Below are positions 24,941 to 36,820 of a stretch of 64,000 nucleotides of DNA, piece by piece (the first letter of the stretch is position 1; each line of letters begins with the position of its first letter). Both the position numbers and the translations under genes were made by a program. The notes beneath the pieces are model-generated. The model saw only the letters and a program-made list of their open reading frames with translations. It did no database searches and was not told where the DNA came from. Location of the stretch: NCBI GenBank assembly GCA_028023455.1, contig JAQFVV010006829.1, forward strand, positions 1 through 64,000, in the 5' to 3' direction. Source of the DNA: Epiperipatus broadwayi. Taxonomy: Eukaryota; Onychophora; Udeonychophora; Euonychophora; Peripatidae.

Positions 24941-25445
24941 GTCTTGCTTTTTTAATAAAATGATTGATTTACTCTTGACCAAAAATACCGTAACTTTAAA
25001 AAAAAAGACACACATAAAGTCCAAAAAAAAACAAATGAGAAAAAGCCCCGTAACTTTAAAGACACACACACACACAAACTCAAAAACAATCTAAGATTAA
25101 TAAACATTGACTTATTACATCTTGCTTTGGAATCAAATTATTGATTTACTCTTGCAAAAAAAAAAGTACCGTAACTTTAAAAGACACACCTAAAGTCCAA
25201 AAAAAAAAAAATTCGAAAAAGCCCAGTAACTTTAAAGACACACACACAAACTCAAAAACAAGATAAGATTAATAAACATTTACTTATTACGTCTTGCTTT
25301 TGAATAAAAGTATTGATTTACTCTTGCAAAAAAAAAAAGACCGTAACTTTAAAAAGACACACGTAAAGTCAAAAAAAATTAGAAAAACACCGTAACTTTA
25401 AAGACACACAAACTCGAAAACAAGATAAGATTAATAAACATTTAC
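24941..25445. repeat. Tandem repeat array 2, unit about 172-178 bp, nearly three units
   Basis: The landmark tcttgcttt occurs at 24942, 25120 and 25292 (spacings 178 and 172). Each unit has ttgatttactcttg, a poly(A) run, accgtaactttaaaa, gacacacataaagtc, a second gtaactttaaagacacac block, and aagattaataaaca. The two gtaactttaaagacacac blocks within a unit suggest an older internal duplication of about 60 bp. Confidence 0.8.
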
Positions 25446-25589
25446 AAAAATGAAAAAAACTAATATCATATAATAGTATTAGTTAGTAGAATATTTTATT
25501 ACAAATCTAAGAAATCAGATCTTTTTAGATCAAATCGATCATTTAGGTCAGGTCCGGAATCGTTATATGTATATGTTTTTGATTAGCAT

Positions 25590-25940
25590 CAACGCCATCT
25601 TAAGGCGAACACCAAGGATGAGAATACAACCCTAAATCCCTATCTAATGCTATCCTATCCAATATCTCCAGACTAGTTTCTAATGTATAGCTTTCATCAG
25701 TAAAAGTGTTTGGGTCTGATAATAAAAAATAAAGATGTAAATGATAGTTTCTAGAAAAAAAGGGCATTAGATCCAAAAGATACACCTACACTGCCCTCAG
25801 ATCCAAAAGCTCCTCATTGATGAAAGTCAAGATAGAAACTAGTCTGGCAATATTCGATAAATCAGTACTGGATTTATAAGAACTACTATCTGGCATCTTT
25901 TAATTACTAAAGCTTACACTAGGTGGCATGACAATGATGA
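25590..25940. repeat. Palindromic repeat family B copy
   Basis: The left arm is cctaaatccctatctaatg, ccaatatctccagactagtt, tatagctttcatcagt. The right arm is ctcctcattgatgaaagtca, agaaactagtctggcaat, ttacactaggtggcat. The centre is about 25740-25795. Confidence 0.65.
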
Positions 25941-28192
25941 GAGAAAAAGAATTTGCTAAAAAATTATTTTTATTATTTTGTAATTTATAAAAGAAGAAAA
26001 AAACCCCAACCAACTATTCAGTAGGCAACAAAACAATGTAATACAAATAAATGATAGGTGTATAATATTCATCTTTGCAATTTTGATCCAAAATAAAAGT
26101 TATTCCCAAATTGTTGAAATATCAGGCTGGCCTCATCTTGATATGAAACTTATTAAGTTTCTCTGAGTGCCAGTAGAGCGTGTTATGGCATATATCACTA
26201 TGTCTTCATGAATTTGTCTCTTTTTTTAAGTCTCAGATAAATTGCCCTGCTTGGTTTAGTTCAGTAATAGAGGGTTACCTTTAGAATGTAAAGCCCTTGA
26301 ATTGTGTTCAAACTTCGATCGATTTCAGTTCCAATACCTCTAGCATTTAAACTTCTTATGAACTCCTAGGCAATAAAGTCATTTGATTATTTTTGACAGA
26401 TAAATACATAACAACATCCTATGATATATGTATTTTTTTATTCTCAATTATTTTATTACTTTGTGTATGTGTTATATGTGATTGCCTGTGCACACAATAA
26501 TTGGATAAGTAAATACATATCTCTTCCTGTGAATAATTATCAGATTTCTTTATATCAACATAAATTTATATAAATAAAATTATTGTATGGAAAATTGTTG
26601 GGAGGTTCTATGATGATCAAGCACTCTAGTGGCAGATTGAGCATTTAATAATTTCAATCAGTTAACGTAAATAAGCTTTTTTTTTTTTTTAATTTACAGT
26701 ATTCAGTCAAGAATTGATGCTGAAATCTTTGGCTCTCAGTTACCACAGTACTAAATAAATAATCACATAGCTAATTTCTTGGGAGCTCATATGTCTTTTC
26801 AGCATCCTAGTGGCAGATAAAAGCATTTAACGGTTCCATTCACATGGATTGAGTTGACTTTATATTATTCATCTGAAAATGGAACCTGGAACTATCACTC
26901 TGTGTCCATCAATCTACTGGATTGCACTTCACTACAAAGGGCTGAGTTTACACAAGTGCTGATATGCAGAGCTGGTGATTCTCTTCGTATTGTTATCAAA
27001 TCACAACTTTATTTTTTGTGCAAGGTGCGATATTGAATTGAAATCAGATTCGCACTTAATGAGCATAACATATTGTTCAACTATCAACAACCACAAAGTT
27101 AATAATCCATTAGTCAGAATTTCTGCATAAAAGAGTATACATCAATCATAGTTCTTAAGTTTGTGGATGGATATTTTAGAAAAATCTTTGAAATTATCAA
27201 AAAAATCTACAAAACAGTAGATGTTGATGATAAGAGGATCATTTTAATCTTTTTGTTGCATGTTGTAAAATAGTTTTCTTCTCAATAAACTTTTCTCAAA
27301 TGATCAAAGTGTCAAACTGAACAGGAAGTTGCAATTGCAAAAACCAAAGCATTCATTATGTAAGTATTAGTGAATATACTTCTGCAATTTAATACCTGAC
27401 CTGGAATAAAATATATATAAAATCCTCTAAATCTTTATATCAGACTATCATAGGATATCTCCACTCTTAATAACATCTTTATCATGAAAGCTGAAAAATT
27501 GGATTTTACTCCTTAAAGGACAATTGTAAGATTTCAACATTTTATGCAACTGTTGTGCAGTGAGAAATCGAAATGATTGATTCCATTGGGCCCAATTGGC
27601 CTTTAAAAATCAGACCAGATAGGAATTTATTCAAATGCAACAATATTGCTGAAGATAAAGTTTGAGAAACATCCCTGACAGTCAATGCATTAACAATCTT
27701 GATCTTCAGCTTTTGGGGCAGCAGCTAGTTTATTATAAGAGCTAAGAAGTACTCTACAACTGATTTGTTATAGGATAGAAATGATCTAATTTTTCTGAAA
27801 ACTTATTGATGGAGTTTTCGATAAAGCTTAGTCTCTTCCTGGCATAAATAACCAGCAGGGCATTGTTGAATGCAATTTATTTTAATTAGGTTTCCAAACA
27901 TAAAAAGATATATTCTTTCAAACTGTTATTCCAGTGTGCATACAAGTTGCCAAAAATTCTTGATCTATTTCTATAATAACCTCAAAGTAGAAAGAAATAT
28001 AAAATTTTCAAGTTGTGGACAAATAAATTGAATATACTTTCGATATATATTTAAAGATTGATGCAATCATTCTTTGAAGAGCAATTTTAGCACAATTACA
28101 TAATTTTCTCTGAAAAATCAATAGATCTCTAGAACTGTATGCAGGGTCTCAGAGCCGGCTCAAAGGTAGTCAGGAACCTAAACATTATTTCT
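25941..28192. other. Intron, A+T-rich, with tRNA-like relic
   Basis: At 26253-26325 on the plus strand is a degraded tRNA-like stretch (ttggtttagttcagtaatag, then gtgttcaaacttcgatc). A 60-bp block with ctagtggcagat and agcatttaa is repeated at about 26600-26660 and 26780-26845. No gene seen. Confidence 0.4.
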
Positions 28193-28830
28193 TATAATGC
28201 TCTTTTATCTTGTATCCTACCCAAATACAATATATATATATATAAATTTTTTTTTGATGATCCCTACAGAATTTTTTTCCCCAAAAAATGTAATGGAATG
28301 GGATTTTAGCCACCAACAGAGATTGGAACTACTCACAATAACTTCGGCAAACAGACATATAAAAAAACATTATAACAGAAAGACTGAAAGACACAAAACA
28401 GCTTCAAGTGGTGAAACGGCATTCTTCATAAGCACAGATGATAATAAATTTATTTTTCTTTTAGTTAATAAATTTTTAAAAATAACTTTCTTTTTATAAA
28501 TTACTCTGAATTTTTGTTTGATTAATACTATAAACATAGCTTTTTAAAACTTTTTATAGTTTTGCTATATATAGGTTATTTACTTAGGAGATCATGTGAC
28601 ATTTGAGCATGAGCAGAAACATCTCAAATAATATAGGGATTTTTTTTTTTGCTTAGCTAAGAATTCATCCATAAACTTCTGCCATTATTATATAACGATT
28701 AACTTGAATTAAAATATATATTAATTTGGAAAATTTGAGGATTCAAATCATATTAGCAAATAATCCATTCTAATAAACTGAACAATCAATTTTGAAAAAT
28801 TGTTTGAGGATTATATTTATAAAAACTTAC
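28193..28830. other. Intron, possible SINE relic
   Basis: 28290-28440 is less A+T-rich (gccaccaacagagattggaa, ataacttcggcaaacagac). This may be a reverse-oriented SINE head. The 100-codon open frame across it is probably chance. Confidence 0.3.
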
Positions 28831-28958
28831 GGCATAATCAGAGACAAACTCCCAATACTGTTCTGGTTGAGCATAAGTTGGCTCTGTTCGGATTAATTCC
28901 AATGTAAATGTTAGTTCTCCTTGATCAGGTGACATTACCATAGAGGCGAGATTAGTTC
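28831..28958 (-). CDS. FREM2: FREM2-like exon
   Basis: A 128-nt exon (2 nt plus 42 codons). The acceptor atatcag is at its right edge and the donor gtaag at its left edge. It encodes TNLASMVMSPDQGELTFTL, then LIRTEPTYAQPEQYWEFVSDYA. The next exon continues VRDYSGTY, so the junction gives SDYA/VRDYSG, the continuous FREM2 wording. It is separated from the upstream exon 29039-29143 by an 80-bp intron, the shortest in the gene, while the downstream intron (22557-28830) is 6.3 kb and full of repeats. Confidence 0.93.
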
Positions 28959-29038
28959 CTGATATTAGAATAAAATAGATTAAAGTAATGTTATTATCAT
29001 AATCAATTTTTACTTATGAATGAAAAAATTTTCTTTAC

Positions 29039-29143
29039 CTGGGTGATTGGATACAAACTGGCCTCTAAAACGAGGCTCAGTTCTAAAATTAACAACTAAG
29101 CGGCCGTCATCTCGAATACGCATACTTGTTGGATACAAATAGC
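29039..29143 (-). CDS. FREM2: FREM2-like exon
   Basis: A 105-nt exon (2 nt, 34 codons, 1 nt). It encodes [19 protein letters not shown], then [15 protein letters not shown]. The LYPTSM-x-I-x-(D/E)-(D/E)GRL block followed by a FxGxFV block is diagnostic for the post-Calx-beta part of FRAS1/FREM2. The acceptor tatag and donor gtaaag on the minus strand are good. Both borders split a glycine codon, and both glycines are restored by the neighbouring exons, which supports the model strongly. Confidence 0.93.
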
Positions 29144-29550
29144 CTATAATGATTAATAAAACCATATTATATAATTTTACAGTTTTTCTTTTCTTTTTTT
29201 TATCTTAAAAAACCAATTTTATTCAATTTTTTATTTTTCTTGGCATGTTAAATCAATAAATAATGTTAAAATAAATAAATTTCATTTCAACTACAATGGT
29301 ATTTTAAAAAATCAAACCAGAACCTATTTAAAAAGATTTTCAATTCCATTCTGATCGCATTGCATATATTAAATATATCACTTTAAAAAATCAATTTCTT
29401 TGCATTTTTTACAATGCTTTTATTATGAATAGACAGTTCTGAAGAAGGCTGCTAGTCTATCGAAATTGTCAAACAATTTAATAGAAAGCATTGTGAAAAG
29501 TGCAAAGACAAATTTTTTACATATATATATATATACACAGTATGTAGTAG

Positions 29551-30021
29551 TCAAAAAATGAGTGATTCTCCAAGCTTCTTGCAGCATCATCTCTAAATCA
29601 ACACATATGTTTGCAGCCACATAACAAAAATTCCAAGGTGCTAGCATATCTAGATCATGAGTTGTAACATAAAATGTAACAATGCGTTTCGTATCTTTGT
29701 GGATCTTCCTCAATGCTCTCTCCCTGACATTATGAAACTTGCAAACAACTTGAAGACAATTCTTGTGATTCATGGATCCACAGTTTGGATCATTTCAAAT
29801 GTTTCAGTAGTTTTTCCCAATTTAAAATAAAATTTAATGTCATCCCACTGTGCTATTATAGATTAAAGTATGAATCATACTACCGTAATTCATGTCATAA
29901 CTCATGATACAGACACTCTAGTATCTAAAAATTTTTGTGATGAATAATGAGCCTATGTCACTATATAATACATGCATTAAGCAATTTGGATAGTAATTAC
30001 TTTTTCACTGGGACAAATATA
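29551..30021. repeat. Mariner-type MITE family C, copy 2
   Basis: Left: ctccaagcttcttgcagcat. Interior: gatcatgagttgtaacataa, cttgtgattcatggatccac, tttcaaatgtttcagtagtt. Right end, complementary to the left: aaatttttgtgatgaataat, cactatataatacatgc, ctttttcactgggac. Open frames here are chance. Confidence 0.7.
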
Positions 30022-30430
30022 TGTCATCATATGGTTTGCATAAGCTTGTGGTTAAGACCTGTAGAGGTCCCTATTTTCGCATTTTCAAGTGCACATTCTT
30101 GAGGTTTATTGCCTTAGTAAATATTACTAACATAACTTACAGAAATTCTATTACTCTATCCCAGTGCATATTTTAACAATTCACCCACCTACCCCTGACT
30201 TTTACTTCTAGCATTGTTTCTTTTCATCAAATCAGAAATATGTTTTAATTTATGCTACTATTTTACAACATAATTTTCATGATTTTTATTACTTTATCCC
30301 TTTTTTATCTTTTCTGTCTTAAACCAGATACCCATTTTCTAACCAATAATTGGATAGACAATTTAGTCACCTAAGTGCTGGCTGTTTGAAAAAAAAGTTT
30401 TCAACTTGTTTGGGTATTTGAAAAGAATCG
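30022..30430. other. Intron, A+T-rich
   Basis: Sequence downstream of the SINE head on the minus strand (below) may be its tail. Nothing coding seen. Confidence 0.35.
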
Positions 30431-30502
30431 TTTTATATGGATTCGAACCACAAATTCTGAATGAGGCAAATAGATAAGCTAACCAGTACACCATGAGGTC
30501 CT
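30431..30502 (-). repeat. tRNA-derived SINE head
   Basis: On the minus strand: ggacctcatggtgtactgg (A-box-like TGGTGTACTGG) and then gtggttcgaatccatat (a perfect B box, GGTTCGAATCC, plus positions 30439-30449). The spacing is right for a pol III type 2 promoter. No paired acceptor stem or anticodon arm is evident, so it is a SINE, not a tRNA gene. Confidence 0.6.
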
Positions 30503-30818
30503 TAATTATATATATATATTATGTTTATTAAATTAAAATATATATATACATTTAAAAAGATAATGATAATATAGGACAGCATTTTTCAAATAGGGATTTG
30601 TGGGTCTTAAGGAGTTGTCAAAATCTTCAGAATAATATAATTTAAAAAAAAAATCTAATTATATTCATTCATTATTAAAACTATTGCTTATAAAAATATT
30701 TGTTAAAAATATCAGCAGCATTAATAATTCAAAATAATATTTTGCCACCTAAGATATCCCAAATCAAGATCATTTGTCTACAACTGAAAAATCGTGGCAC
30801 AAAAAAGGTACTTCCTGT

Positions 30819-30915
30819 CAAGCGTTGGTGGCCTAGTGGATAGCATATCTGCCTTCCATGCAGCTGGTTTGGGTTCACTTCCCGGTCAATGCATCGACAC
30901 ATAAAAAAAAGAAGG
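30819..30915 (+). mobile_element. Short tRNA-derived SINE with 9-bp target duplication
   Basis: 97 bp: aagcgttggtggcctagtgg (A-box-like TGGCCTAGTGG at 30829-30839), B box ggttcacttcc at 30872-30882, then gcatcgacacataaaaaaaa. It is flanked by acttcctgt at 30810-30818 and 30916-30924, a target-site duplication. Other copies of the same SINE lie at 46.6 kb (minus) and 47.0 kb (plus). The tRNA-like head makes up nearly the whole element. Confidence 0.85.
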
Positions 30916-31309
30916 ACTTCCTGTAAGGTTCTTAACAAATTTATTTTTTCAGATTCAACAGCAAAGCTATCTGGATTTAATGAACACAGACATTTTGGAC
31001 ATCAACAAATTCAGGAAAACCAGTATTCACTACACTCATCTACTTTATATATGAAATTTAATGGTCACCACTTTATATGATGGTGTGAACAAATAAAACC
31101 AAGCAGTTAATGTGTGAAATTTAGGACTACAATCCACAGAACTAAAGGACTTGATAGAATTATTAATGATTCTATCTTTGGTTGGAATTTCTAGAGTTTC
31201 TTTTACGGTATTTTGTTTAATAGTTAACATATCTAAAAAATAATCCCACATGCTAAATAAATAAAATTAAATATATAAGTCATCATAATCAAGCCTGATC
31301 TATAAATTC

Positions 31310-31745
31310 AATGATAGAAAAATGTGGGATGAACTGCTTCCAGGCTTCTGCTCGCCTGTATGTTTCCAATATTATTAAACTTGTCTATTCAATAAAGTTA
31401 TCCATCCATGATAATCTTGGTCACTCTAATTCCTCTTGATCCATTCACTATACCAAACATAATAGTCTTTTCAAGTGATTTAATATGCCTTGTCACATAT
31501 CCAAAATATTGTAATTTTCATTGTTTTATCATCTTTAACAGTTATCTTTTTATATCTACCTTCTCCAAAATCCATTCATTAGATTTCTTGGCTGTTCAAA
31601 GTATGCTAAGGATCCTTCTATAACGCTTCATTTCAAAAGCAATAATTTTTAATTCTTTTCCTGCTTCTTCATTGCCCATGCCTCATATCCATATACTGCT
31701 ATGGACCATATCAAAGCTATATGATACAAATAAAATGTATAAATA
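31310..31745 (-). pseudogene. LINE reverse-transcriptase C-terminal fragment
   Basis: The minus strand reads WSIAVYGYEAWAMKKQEKE, then EMKRYRRILSI, KSNEWILEKV, YFGYVTRH and GIVNGSRG. This is the standard YGCE-x-W-x-(L/M)-KK / EM-x-(C/R)-YRRILRI / GH-x-x-R order after the reverse-transcriptase core in RTE-like elements. It ends EAWKQFIPHF near 31340. Several stops; a relic. Confidence 0.7.
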
Positions 31746-31971
31746 TATTTTTTTAAAAAAGAATAATGTTTACTCATTTTTCGGGTTTTGTCTTAGAAAA
31801 TCCTATGTCCATCATATGAGTATATGGTTAATAATCTGTTTTCACTTTCCAAAAAAAAAAAAAAAAAACATTTAAAAAATACTAATGTAAGAAATAAGAT
31901 AATAAAGTGCATATTATTGTTTCTTGCATTTTCTTTAATACCTTTATATTTTATAAAATTTATGTACATAC

Positions 31972-32164
31972 CTTGGAGTTGAGATTCTTCGGGAGCACCG
32001 ATACCGTGTTCCCATAAAATGGCAGTGTCATAAACAAAAGTTAATCGTAGTTGTGATGTCAAATCATAATGTTGCCATCCTCCACTAGCAACAGGGGAAT
32101 GAGATATATAAGAAACATATAAAGGTACTCGTACAGAAACATAAGATTGGGTCAAATTCAAAAC
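31972..32164 (-). CDS. FREM2: FREM2-like exon
   Basis: A 193-nt exon of 64 codons plus 1 nt, starting in phase 0. It encodes [20 protein letters not shown], then [33 protein letters not shown] and ends ESQLQ. The VPLYVSYxxHSP, GGWQHxDL and [11 protein letters not shown] blocks are among the best conserved in the family. NLT is a potential N-glycosylation site in this extracellular stretch. The acceptor tttcag and donor gtatgt are consensus-like. An open frame continues past the donor into the intron, so a naive ORF overstates the coding end. Confidence 0.95.
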
Positions 32165-32449
32165 CTGAAAAATATAAACATATTATGAAATTAATATTGT
32201 AATTATAAATATATATATAAACAAAAATATTTAATGCAGACATTTAAAAGATGAATCAGAAATTAAAAAATTTAAGACAACATTTATATAATTAAAAACT
32301 TTAGTTATCGTCAAGTCGTTGGAACTATAGTTTTCTATTTTTGTGCAACTCTTTTCAGAAATACAATTTTTTTTCATAAATAATATAAATCCTCTGAGGA
32401 TAAAACTTATTATATCTGACATTTACAATGAGCTCAGTGAAAAGATGAC

Positions 32450-32885
32450 TAATTTTTTTTTTACAAGCTGCCTGCAGCGCCATCTGTAAACCAAATCATG
32501 TGTTATGTATGTAGTGACGGTTCAGCACAAGAATTTTAAGGTACTAGCATGTCTGAATCACACTTATAACAAGAAACATGACAGGATATTTCATGGATTG
32601 TTTTCAATGATCTCTATGCATAAAAACCATTTGAAAACATTTTTGCGACTCATGGTTTCATGTTTCAGAAGTAGTTTTGCCCAATTTAAAACAAAATGTA
32701 ATACCAGCATGTTGTTCTATTGTGTGTTAAGATACAAAATATACTGTCACATTTCATATTATAATTAAACTTTTTTGTGGTAAATACCTAAACTGTATCA
32801 CTATGTAACACATGTATTAATACAGAAAGGGGGGGGGGGGCAGAGGTAGCTTGGAAAGAGAATTAATCATTTTTCACTGATGACA
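32450..32885. repeat. Mariner-type MITE family C, copy 3
   Basis: Left: aagctgcctgcagcgccatc, tgtagtgacggttcagcac, aattttaaggtactagcatg. Interior: gaaaacatttttgcgactca, gttaagatacaaaatatact. Right: tttttttgtggtaaatacct, tatcactatgtaacacatg, tttttcactgatgac. A G run sits inside the right arm (about 32829-32840). Confidence 0.75.
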
Positions 32886-32999
32886 AACTGTTTATATAAT
32901 ATTATTATATCATCATTAAAATATGTCAATATTTTTTTTTTAAATTAAAAATTTTTGATAAGAATTGTTTGATTAGATTTTATTATATAATACCTGAAC

Positions 33000-33370
33000 A
33001 TCACGTGATCATTTTTTCCGATCCTTACACAAGCTGTTAATACAGTAGCAAACTTTCCATTCACTAGTACCACCTAGTGCAAGCCTTAGTAATCAATGGT
33101 TGCAAAAAGTTTTGTGCATAAAATCACTATCTAGTGTCTACTCATCCAATATCCCCAAACTAGTTTCTCTAGCTTGTGGCTTTCATCAGTGAGATGCCTA
33201 AGGTCTAGTTGGAATGCTCTCAGATCTAAAACCACAAGCTAGAAACTGGTCTAGGGATATTAGTTGAGTAGGCATTAGATATTTTATGCACATACCTTTT
33301 TGCATCCATTGATTAGTAAGCCTCGCATTGGTTGGTACTACTGTATGGAGAATTTACTACTATGTATAAT
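33000..33370. repeat. Palindromic repeat family B copy
   Basis: Left arm: acatcacgtgatcattt, gcaaactttccattcacta, agtgtctactcatccaatat, ggctttcatcagtgag. Right arm: accacaagctagaaactggt, tagttgagtaggcattagat, ttgattagtaagcctcgca, actgtatggagaatttact. The centre is at about 33200-33225. Confidence 0.75.
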
Positions 33371-33459
33371 AACTTCTACCATCTACAGTTATTACATCTT
33401 CCGAATTACCCAATATTTTAAATGAAGTAAAACTTGTAATTAAATTTATGAGAAGGAAA

Positions 33460-34010
33460 AAGCTTCAGCAAAATAATGGAATTATATCAATATGTTAAAA
33501 GAAGCAGATGAAGAAATAGCAAAATTATATTCCAAATGTCTAAATGATAAAGATGTACTAGATGATTAGAAGAATGCAGTACTAATACTAATATTTATGA
33601 AAGGTGATAAAAAAGATATTAGAAATTACAGAGCTATCACTCTTTTATCAGTTCTATACAAAATTTTTACCAAGCTAATGGCAACTCATTAACAGCGAAC
33701 TTTGAATATTAAACTAAGAAAAAGAACAAATTCAGTTTTAAAATGATTTTAGCACAGTGGATCATATCCAAATGTTGAAAGAAGTTATAGAAAGGATCAA
33801 TGAATATGAATTGCATACTTTGGACTTGTAGATTATGAAAATGAAAAGCATTTCTGTATTGATTAAAACATTGGATCATTAAGATATTAACCCAGAATAT
33901 GGTCATATTCTGAAGAATATTTATCAAACTGCAATATAATGATTAGATTACATGATATTAAGAAGATAATAATGTTTCTATTTTGAAATGTTGAGGGAAG
34001 ATTCTTTAAT
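33460..34010 (+). pseudogene. LINE reverse-transcriptase N-half fragment
   Basis: Frame-shifting plus-strand remnants read [43 protein letters not shown] and further on the motif-A region (DHIQ.. / ALKEVIERINEYEL). This matches the R-x-YR-(P/A)-I-(S/T)[11 protein letters not shown] motif of RTE-like reverse transcriptases. Many stops. 5' and 3' ends not determined. Confidence 0.7.
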
Positions 34011-34829
34011 AGATTGACGAAACTACCAAAATTTTAGAAAACTAGATGACCTCTGATTGGTTGATATTAGCTGAGAAATATTACTATGCATTTTGTTTAG
34101 TTTAATAGTTTTACTATTTATGAGTTCATAAGAACTTTGAAACCAGAATTGGAATCAATCCGGGAACTTTGTGTTCTAGTCTGATATTCACCTACTGCAG
34201 AGACAGTGAATATAATTTCACATACCTATTAATAAATACAATGTGAAATCCAATAATCTTGATAATGGCAAACTTGATTGTGATTAGAATTTTTAATATA
34301 AAAAATAAGAAAATTTTAGATTATTATACCACATGGCTTTTCCCTTCTAAATGTAACTTTTAACGCTAAATCAGACATTAAACTCATTCATTTCATATTT
34401 GATTACTCTCAACGTCTGAACTACCATTTATCTATATAATAGCAAAAAATAATAATCCAATGATTCATTGCTCAGAAATTCATTAAATTCAAGTGGCAGA
34501 ACTGAGCGCAGATATAATTCGTGTATTTCAAGTTTCACAATCTGTCATTTTGCTACCATCGTAATCCATAAGGATATAATGAGCCTGATTATCTCTATCC
34601 AAGACTTTGTGATGGCTTTATACAATAAAAAACATTTCTAAATCCAAATACATTATCATTTCTAGTCATATTGTTTATTCTTTCTTCGGCAAAGATTCAT
34701 TTACATAAGAAATACTACACATTTCATGAACCATTACAATAAGTTTCAATCAACCCAGAATTGTATCTGAAAATTTCTTGGTTTATTTATATGCACAATG
34801 CATCAGTACTAATAACTTCCTTGTGAAAA
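34011..34829. other. Intron, A+T-rich
   Basis: Nothing supportable recognised. Confidence 0.4.
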
Positions 34830-36050
34830 ATAAGGATGCAATGCGCTATGGCTTCTTTTATCGGAATCAGGAATTTCTCAGACACTATGCCCAAAGAAAC
34901 CTTCCCATTCCTCACCCCAAGTTTTTCCCATATTCTTTTCTACCCTGCTCTATCTCATTTCCACAACATCATCTTTGTCCACTCTATGGCCTTTATATCT
35001 AGTCCCCCCCTATCTTTTTCCAAACCTAGCATAATAACCAAGGACACACTTTCTGTATAATCACTTTTTTATTTTTATCCTCCCACAACTTCACTATTTG
35101 TATATTTTTTATTCCACAACTTCATTATTTGTACCCTTTCTGTTTTTAAACATTTACATTCAATTAACAGATGCCTAATATTTTCCATGATTTCCTTACA
35201 TAATTTGCGGACTAAACTATCCACATTCTTCCATTTATGCTACATTCCTTTATTAGTAATGATTATACTCAAGCCTTAAACAGAAAACTATCTTCCTTGC
35301 TATTATTAAATTAACTCACACCCAATATTATATTTATTTCTATATATATTTAAACTCTTTTTACTCTCCATACCAGTTCTCCATCTCTTCAACTCCCTAC
35401 TTTTTATTAATGCAAATATTCCTTTATCCCATTTTTTGCCACTATACTACCCAACAATTCTCCTAACACAATCATCCCATCTTTTATACAAGTATACTGA
35501 CAAAATTTGTATCCAAATCTTCTGCATACCACACTACCTTTCTCACCCATTTTGTTGGCTGTTCTTTACTCGTAACCCAATTAAATATTATTTTGGCTAT
35601 TCTCTTACTATCCATAAATTGCAATCTATCAAACATTTTCATTTTGCTTTTTGTATCTCTCATACAAAAACTTGACCATCCCATTTTTCTTTGAATTGCC
35701 TCCTTGCCATTCATACATCAGCATCTAATGCATATCTTCCTACTCCTCTCTGTGCTTTTTCTAAGTAATTTAATACTCCTTTACTAACACATAATGCATC
35801 ATCACCATAAGTTAACCCTGCTACTGCTACTCCCATACAATTCTTGCTACATCATACTTATTATATGAAACCATTGTTAATTTCTTTTCTTTGCTTCATT
35901 TATCAATTTTTTCTCCCATCCATCCAAGTAATTCCTCTGGTTGCTGAAAACGATACATATATAATTATACCTTATATCCCCCAATAAAAATTCTTTGTCT
36001 TTTCTTTTTACCATCATTACTTTTGATTTTTCTTCACTAAATCAATCAGA
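34830..36050 (-). mobile_element. LINE family Z, 3' fragment (copy 2, longest)
   Basis: Minus strand, 5' to 3': FSEEKSKVMMVKRKDKEFL and NQRNYLDGWEKKL (about 36045-35900); GWSSFCMRDTKSKMKMFDRL, QFMDSKRIAKIIFNW and WVRKVVWYAEDLD (35714-35484); then a ELKR-W-x-TGMES region and a 3' end at about 34830 with the same untranslated wording as the other copies (gcttctttta..ggaatcaggaatttctcag). Multiple frameshifts and stops. A 30-bp block (ttcattatttgta) is duplicated near 35080-35140. Confidence 0.75.
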
Positions 36051-36820
36051 TTAGCAGGCAGAGACATCTAGTGATAAGAATAACGAAATTAAAAAATTCT
36101 ATTTCTTGGACTAATATACAATTAGAATACTTCAAAATAAAATTAAGACTGACTTGTAAAAGCTAATATTAAAAATGTTAGAAAATCAAATAAATAAAAA
36201 AAATAGATATTTTTTTTTGTCAGTTTCAAGCCCTTAGGTAGTTTTAAATCGCTGCTAGAAACATTATACTGTATTTAAATAAGATGTGAGAGAACAAACA
36301 GATACTGAAATAACAAAAAGACTGACATTATCTTAAATTGGATCCCAAGAGATTGTAAAACACCTAAGAAATGACCACATGTAAGAAGAATGGATGAAAT
36401 AAGGAAGTTTACTGGTGTATTGTGAAAAAGAAAAACGAGAGATGAGAGAAACTGGATTAAATTTGGAGACTTTCCATTCTGCACCAGAATGATAATGATT
36501 AAGATCTTTAAAATAAACAGTAACAAAAATTTTAAAAATTCATATGATTTATGGGTCACCCCCCCAGGTAGAAGGGCAGTATAAAGGTAAAGCACTTGTT
36601 GATGAATACATTGAATATAACTACTGAAGCTGTATATTGCACTGATTACTTAAGCTTTCACTAAATGATTCTAGAATAGTAAAACTAACTATTTTTGGAA
36701 GTTTGTATTAAGAATAAGTTAAGAAAGAAAGACATGTGATGCTTTGTTGGAATTACTAAAAAATTACTACTAAGTCAAAATTTGCATTAAACTATACTAT
36801 TTTAAATATGTGATACAAAC
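36051..36820. other. Intron, A+T-rich
   Basis: Nothing recognised beyond a poly(T) tract. The 106-codon minus-strand open frame at 36275-36595 is low in complexity and probably chance. Confidence 0.4.

Noticed and set aside
24350-25445. CRISPR-like array
   Set aside because: The units are 120-178 bp tandem repeats without short constant repeats and unique spacers, in a eukaryotic genome.
28197-28499. 100-codon plus-strand frame
   Set aside because: Starts and ends in A+T simple sequence, shows no domain, and overlaps a likely SINE relic.
29423-29773. 116-codon minus-strand frame
   Set aside because: Covers MITE family C copy 2; the same DNA in other copies is not open.
30431-30915. tRNA genes (good B boxes at 30439 and 30872)
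   Set aside because: No acceptor stem or anticodon arm pairing is evident. One has A-tail and target duplication, so these are SINEs.
36275-36595. 106-codon minus-strand frame rich in Leu/Phe/Ile
   Set aside because: Hydrophobic simply because of A+T-rich composition; no conserved motif or splice support.
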